Shown: positions 19,547 to 23,062 of the stretch, one piece after another
Numbering within the stretch: the stretch's first letter is position 1
Layout: the number at the start of each line of letters is the position of its first letter
From: Pigoraptor vietnamica
Lineage: Eukaryota > Opisthokonta > Filasterea
Assembly (NCBI GenBank): GCA_943704525.1
Contig: CALSCQ010000625.1
Location: 12,501 to 35,562 of the forward strand
Length of the DNA: 23,062 nucleotides
Reading direction: 5' to 3'
Made by a program: the position numbers and the translations under genes
Notes under the pieces: model-generated
Seen by the model: the letters and a program-made list of their open reading frames with translations, nothing else
The model's database searches: none
Told to the model about the DNA's origin: nothing

Positions 19547-22500
19547 TCACGCGTCGCCGTCGTCGCCCGAGTCCTCCTCCATGTCCCACTCGGCGGCGTC
19601 GGACGCGGCGTGCAGCGCAGAGAGGCCCGTCATCTCCTCGAGGTACGTCGGCGAATCAAACGCCCGGCGGAGGAAGGCAAATCCCTCGCGCCGATACGCC
19701 GCAATGACCTGCGCGCCGCGGGGGGGGATGTGAGTGAACGGGAAAGGCACCGAAGGGACCAGAAGAATAGGCTGGGGGGCCTTCATGTGAGAGTGCGATG
19801 ACCCACAGCGTCTGAGCACGCCGTGCACTTGTCGAACGCGTGGCCGTGAGGGAGCACGTTTGAATAGTTGCTGAGAAACCCGCGAATCTGGTGCGGTATC
19901 AGGCCGAGGGGCTGCGTGGAGCTTGCGCCGGTGACGTCTGCGGGCGCAAAAATTCTGCGTGTGGGACAGACTCTTGTAAGTATTCTCTCTGGCGAGCCTC
20001 AGCTAGAGTGCAGACCCACCCATCCGGATGTTGCGTGAGCGAGACGAGCAGCTCCACGGCGGATGCGGACGCCACAAAGGAGAGGCCAGGCCGCGACACG
20101 GTGCACTGCTGGTCGAGCGTGCGATCGCGCATGGACTGCGGGGCATTGCACACGTGTTGGCGCAGACAGAGTGCAGGTGCAATCACACGAGCGCATGCAC
20201 ATTGACGCGACGAGCGCTCACATTGGCTGGCGCCATGACGTCGTTGCAAAAGTAGCACCCCAGTGTGGGGGCCATGTCACCCCCGTCGGCGCTTGGCCGG
20301 CGAGCGCCGTGGCGCATGACGACGTACGAGTCGAAGCCGAGCGCCGAGTTAATGACCCACTGCAATCGGCGGGTGTGAGCAAGCAAGCGGCCAAGACGGC
20401 TAGGTGCGCGCCGCAGTGACGCACTTTGCCACGGGCGCTCGCAAGGACCGACGGCAGCCAGCGACTCTCGCGCGTGTCCATGAGAAGAAAGACAACGTCG
20501 TGCGCATCGATGAGCTCCTCCAGGCGCGACACGTCAGCCTGCACAGCCGCCGCAAGCGCAGGGTCCTCTGGCACCGGGTGGCCGGGCATGGGAATCGACA
20601 TCGACACGCCAACCGCATCCTTTCGTGTGTGCGGGGGTGTGCATGGCGTTCAATGTGAGGCGGAGTGGTCGCGTGGGTGTGGGAGAATGGTGCGCGATCA
20701 CCAAGCGACATGACAGGCCCACAGATTACTTGGAGCACGCCCAACACGCACCATCCCAGGGAATATGCGCTTCAGACGGTCCGCCGCCGCCTCCGCCTTC
20801 GGTCGCCCCCCGCCCAGGCAGTCTTCGAATTCAAACAGCGACTGGCGCGCGGGATTGGAGAAGGACACGGTGCCGCTGTCCACCAGCGTGATCTCGCGCA
20901 CGCCCCACCCCTGCGCACCGGACCTCAGCAGGCACCCGCACGCTTTCCACACACCGACACAGAGACACACAAGCTGCAGCCAGCACGCGCACGCACAGGC
21001 ACTGGCACACACATGCATCCAGTACATACCATAAGGCAGCGGGCGACGTTGCACCCGAGCGTGCCGGCGCCGAGGAGAAGGCAGCGCATCCCCGCGATGC
21101 GCTCCAGATCGAGCGAAGGGACCAGGCGCCATCGCATGAGCTGGAGGTTGAGGCTGACGGCCGTGTCGGCCAGCCTGCACCAGAGTGGTCGCGTCAACAC
21201 AACCGGCGCCACTGCAAAACAATGGGACAGCGATCACCGCATCCCACCGCGCGGGGTCCATGGTGGCACTGAGGTCGACCATGCGGGGCCCCAGCTTGTC
21301 CCGCGCGTTCTTCTCCCAGCCGACAACCTTCGGTCGCTCTGCAGTGCGATTGGCGCGGCATCAGGACAGTGCGAGGGATGCACGCGCGCCGCCTGGACGC
21401 ACCCGTGACAGCGCCCTCGGGAAGGCGGACAGTGAGAACGATGCTTGCCGAGTCGTCAAATACGCCACCGCGCCACGCTCCGCGGTAGCACAGCACGCGC
21501 ACGGTTTTCGGCCGTGGTGCAGATGCACCGGGCGCTGCCGCAAGAGCCACCAGCAGATTGCGGAGAGGCCATCCGGGATGGGACGGGAGCGCACAGGGGT
21601 CCGCCATGCCGACAAACACCTTCGGCACCCGTGAGTCGGAGGACGGGAGTGGAAGTGGGGAGTGGGAGAGAAGAGAGGCGGAAAGGAAGAGGGGGGGGGG
21701 GGGCGTGTGAGGCAGGGTAGGCATGGCCGTGCATGCAGAGAGAACGCAGGACAGCGTCCCCAAAACGGCGGTTCGAGGTCCACGGCTGCATCCCCACCTC
21801 CCCCGGGGCAGCGGCCGACCACTCAAACCACGACCGCAGGGGGCCAACGTCCACCGCGCCCTCGGCAGCACCGACGCGAACGGCAAAGTGGCTGCCTGTG
21901 GACCCCATGCGCGCGTGTTCCGTGCGAATGCGCTCCCGCTGCACAAGGGTGGGATCAGATGGGACCTCGCGCACGCCGCCACGCAGCACACCCCACCTGC
22001 TCGACCGTGAAGACATCGGCAAAGGCGCGCGTTTCGAGGCAGAGGGCGCCATCAAGCGCAAGTGCGGGAAAGGCGAACCAGTAGTAGAAGTGGTGCTTCT
22101 TGAGGTCCGCGTGCGCGACCACAAGGAAGCGCGACAGCAGCGAGGGCGTGTCCACGGCCTTGCCGGACACAATGTCGGCCCAGATCTGGGTGCGGCAGCC
22201 GTCGTTAGCACCGAGACAGCGTGCATGCAGCAGCACCGAGAGCATGCTCACCAGGTCGCCGCAGTCGTCCAGCAAGGCGCGCTTGTCGAGCGACTTGAAG
22301 GCGTCCAGCGTGTTCGTGTTGCGGAGGGAGCCGGGTGCCGGGAACTGGCCTCCGTGAACTCTGCAGTGCAGCAAGAGCATACGAGAAAGTGCGCCGTGTC
22401 ACCCGGCAGACATGCGCACAGACGTGGAAGTCGGAACGGCCATTCAAAGCGCCATGCCGGCCACGAGCCGACCAATCCATGGCTGTGGGTGACTTTGTAT

Positions 22501-22832
22501 GGTGCGTATGCATGTGTGCAGGACTCGCGCGTAACATGAATACAAACACCAACTTTGCGTCTTCAAACGCCGACGGCCCCAGCTGCAAACTTGCCGGCAC
22601 TTGGAACTCCGCTGACGGGTGAACAACAAAGTCCTCGTCAGCTCAGCACACTGTACGATTAGAGGGTAACGTACCCACCCATCCCGTAGAATCCCCATAT
22701 TGGTTGGGGAGATTCGTCAAGCTTCAGTGTTTCGAGTTTCCGTTTCGAAAGCGCGTGCCAAAAGGCAACATCCACTGCGCTCGAAAACGGAGCGCATTGC
22801 AGTGCAGACGACGGCTGAGCCCCAGACGACAT
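19547..22832 (-). CDS. ATG7: ATG7, E1-like activating enzyme of autophagy, 14 exons
   Basis: ATG7 adenylates ATG8 and ATG12 and passes them to the E2s ATG3 and ATG10. Exons: 22832-22679, 22611-22554, 22360-22252, 22185-21997, 21938-21798, 21619-21403, 21338-21248, 21174-21030, 20910-20752, 20619-20425, 20359-20222, 20135-20020, 19954-19807, 19708-19547; 673 residues. Intron 2 is ambiguous: an alternative (exon 2 ending 22550, exon 3 from 22344) gives 669. N-terminal domain: [60 protein letters not shown]1 domain: [14 protein letters not shown] (nucleotide loop about 355-360), [10 protein letters not shown]-type [24 protein letters not shown] and [12 protein letters not shown]. Catalytic Cys is about 543 in [13 protein letters not shown]. 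Zinc-type pairs are CYFC (521/524) and CTAC (614/617). The acidic tail [13 protein letters not shown] matches the family. All key residues are present, so it looks functional. Confidence 0.95.
21691..21703. repeat. G13 homopolymer in ATG7 intron 5
   Basis: Thirteen G on the plus strand, read as C13 on the ATG7 sense strand, in the middle of the 178-nt intron 21620-21797. The rest of the intron towards the acceptor is a C/T-rich polypyrimidine stretch, consistent with its role before the 3' splice site. Confidence 0.95.
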
Positions 22833-22940
22833 CTTTGAGGACGCCTGCGAGCAGCGGCGGAAGGAGCCGTTTGTTTTTTGAGCCGTTTAGTGTTGCAAGT
22901 TGTTGTAACAGCCCATCCAATTGTTGTTACGTCACAGAAG
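22833..22940. promoter_or_regulatory. Compact bidirectional promoter upstream of ATG7
   Basis: Only 108 bp separate the ATG7 start codon (22832, minus) from a plus-strand ATG at 22941 that begins a plausible exon. The stretch is A/T-richer than its surroundings. It contains TTACGTCA at 22927-22934, which matches the CRE/ATF bZIP site family, and a CCAAT box about 10 bp away near 22916-22920. Factor binding is inferred from the motifs alone. Confidence 0.45.
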
Positions 22941-23012
22941 ATGTGGAGTCCAGAGGAGGGAGTACCGCTGGTACAGAGGGACTGCGTAAGTTTCCTCCAT
23001 GAATTTATTAAT
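22941..23012 (+). CDS. Possible first exon of a divergent gene (MCM-like?), 3' beyond window
   Basis: An ATG at 22941 opens a frame of 24 codons: MWSPEEGVPLVQRDC then VSFLHEFIN. It runs to a possible donor GTGTGA at 23013, just where the frame would otherwise hit TGA. A second, textbook donor GTAAGT occurs inside it at 22986, so the exon may end at 22985. The pattern of a charged helix with FLxEF resembles the extreme N-termini of MCM6 (LFLDFLEEF) and MCM7 (KKFLQEF). The match is very short, so family assignment is weak. The remaining 50 bp (to 23062) are G-rich and would be intron. It may also be chance. Confidence 0.25.
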
Positions 23013-23062
23013 GTGTGAGAACGAGTGGTGCGCGCCTGCCCCCAAAGGAGGGGGGGAAGGGG

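Noticed and set aside
22554-22600. Read-through of ATG7 exon 2 past 22550 as coding
   Set aside because: The frame beyond the donor gives residues unlike ATG7, and the family sequence resumes at NTNTLDAFK in the next exon.
1-23062. Transposons, retroelements or viral relics
   Set aside because: No transposase, reverse transcriptase, integrase or capsid motifs, terminal repeats or target-site duplications were recognised; all repeats seen are simple or tandem.

Overview
This window is nuclear DNA from a GC-rich, intron-dense eukaryote. Most genes are split by many short introns (58-254 nt) that end in CAG or TAG, with phases that match across every junction I placed. An MDM1-like centriole/microtubule protein suggests a cell with centrioles or flagella. 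An SZT2 homologue, an Ac45-type V-ATPase subunit and a Di-Ras-like GTPase suggest an organism near the opisthokont/apusomonad part of the tree. A GC-rich free-living flagellate would fit, but this is inference from gene content, not a species call.

Layout: (1) 1-477 (+), C-terminal end of malic enzyme, cut by the window edge. (2) 589-3965 (-), complete 15-exon transketolase, convergent with malic enzyme. (3) 3966-4982, a 1 kb divergent intergenic region with a 44-bp tandem repeat and CACGTG palindromes. (4) 4983-6725 (+), 6-exon V-ATPase accessory subunit S1 (Ac45/Voa1) homologue. (5) 7002-8193 (-), 2-exon MDM1-like protein. (6) 8407-17872 (-), SZT2 homologue of about 3,133 residues, almost all in one 9.2 kb exon. 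(7) 17873-18364, shared promoter region with a GT repeat and a TCACGTGA palindrome. (8) 18365-19459 (+), 4-exon atypical Ras-family GTPase. (9) 19547-22832 (-), 14-exon ATG7. (10) 22941 to about 23012 (+), possible first exon of a divergent gene, perhaps MCM-like.

Functional reading: four of the eight gene models belong, or may belong, to lysosome, nutrient-sensing and autophagy biology. These are the V-ATPase S1 subunit, SZT2 (a KICSTOR subunit that restrains mTORC1 in animals), ATG7 (the E1 for ATG8/ATG12), and a Ras-like GTPase sharing a promoter region with SZT2. Transketolase and malic enzyme are both linked to NADPH metabolism. Whether the clustering matters or is chance cannot be settled from one window.

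Splicing style is distinctive. Nearly all 5' splice sites read GTG at +1 to +3 (GTGCGT, GTGGGT, GTGAGT). Introns carry GT-rich stretches next to the donor, and the three longest poly-C tracts all lie on the sense strand of introns. No mobile elements, rRNA, tRNA, CRISPR arrays or viral relics were recognised.
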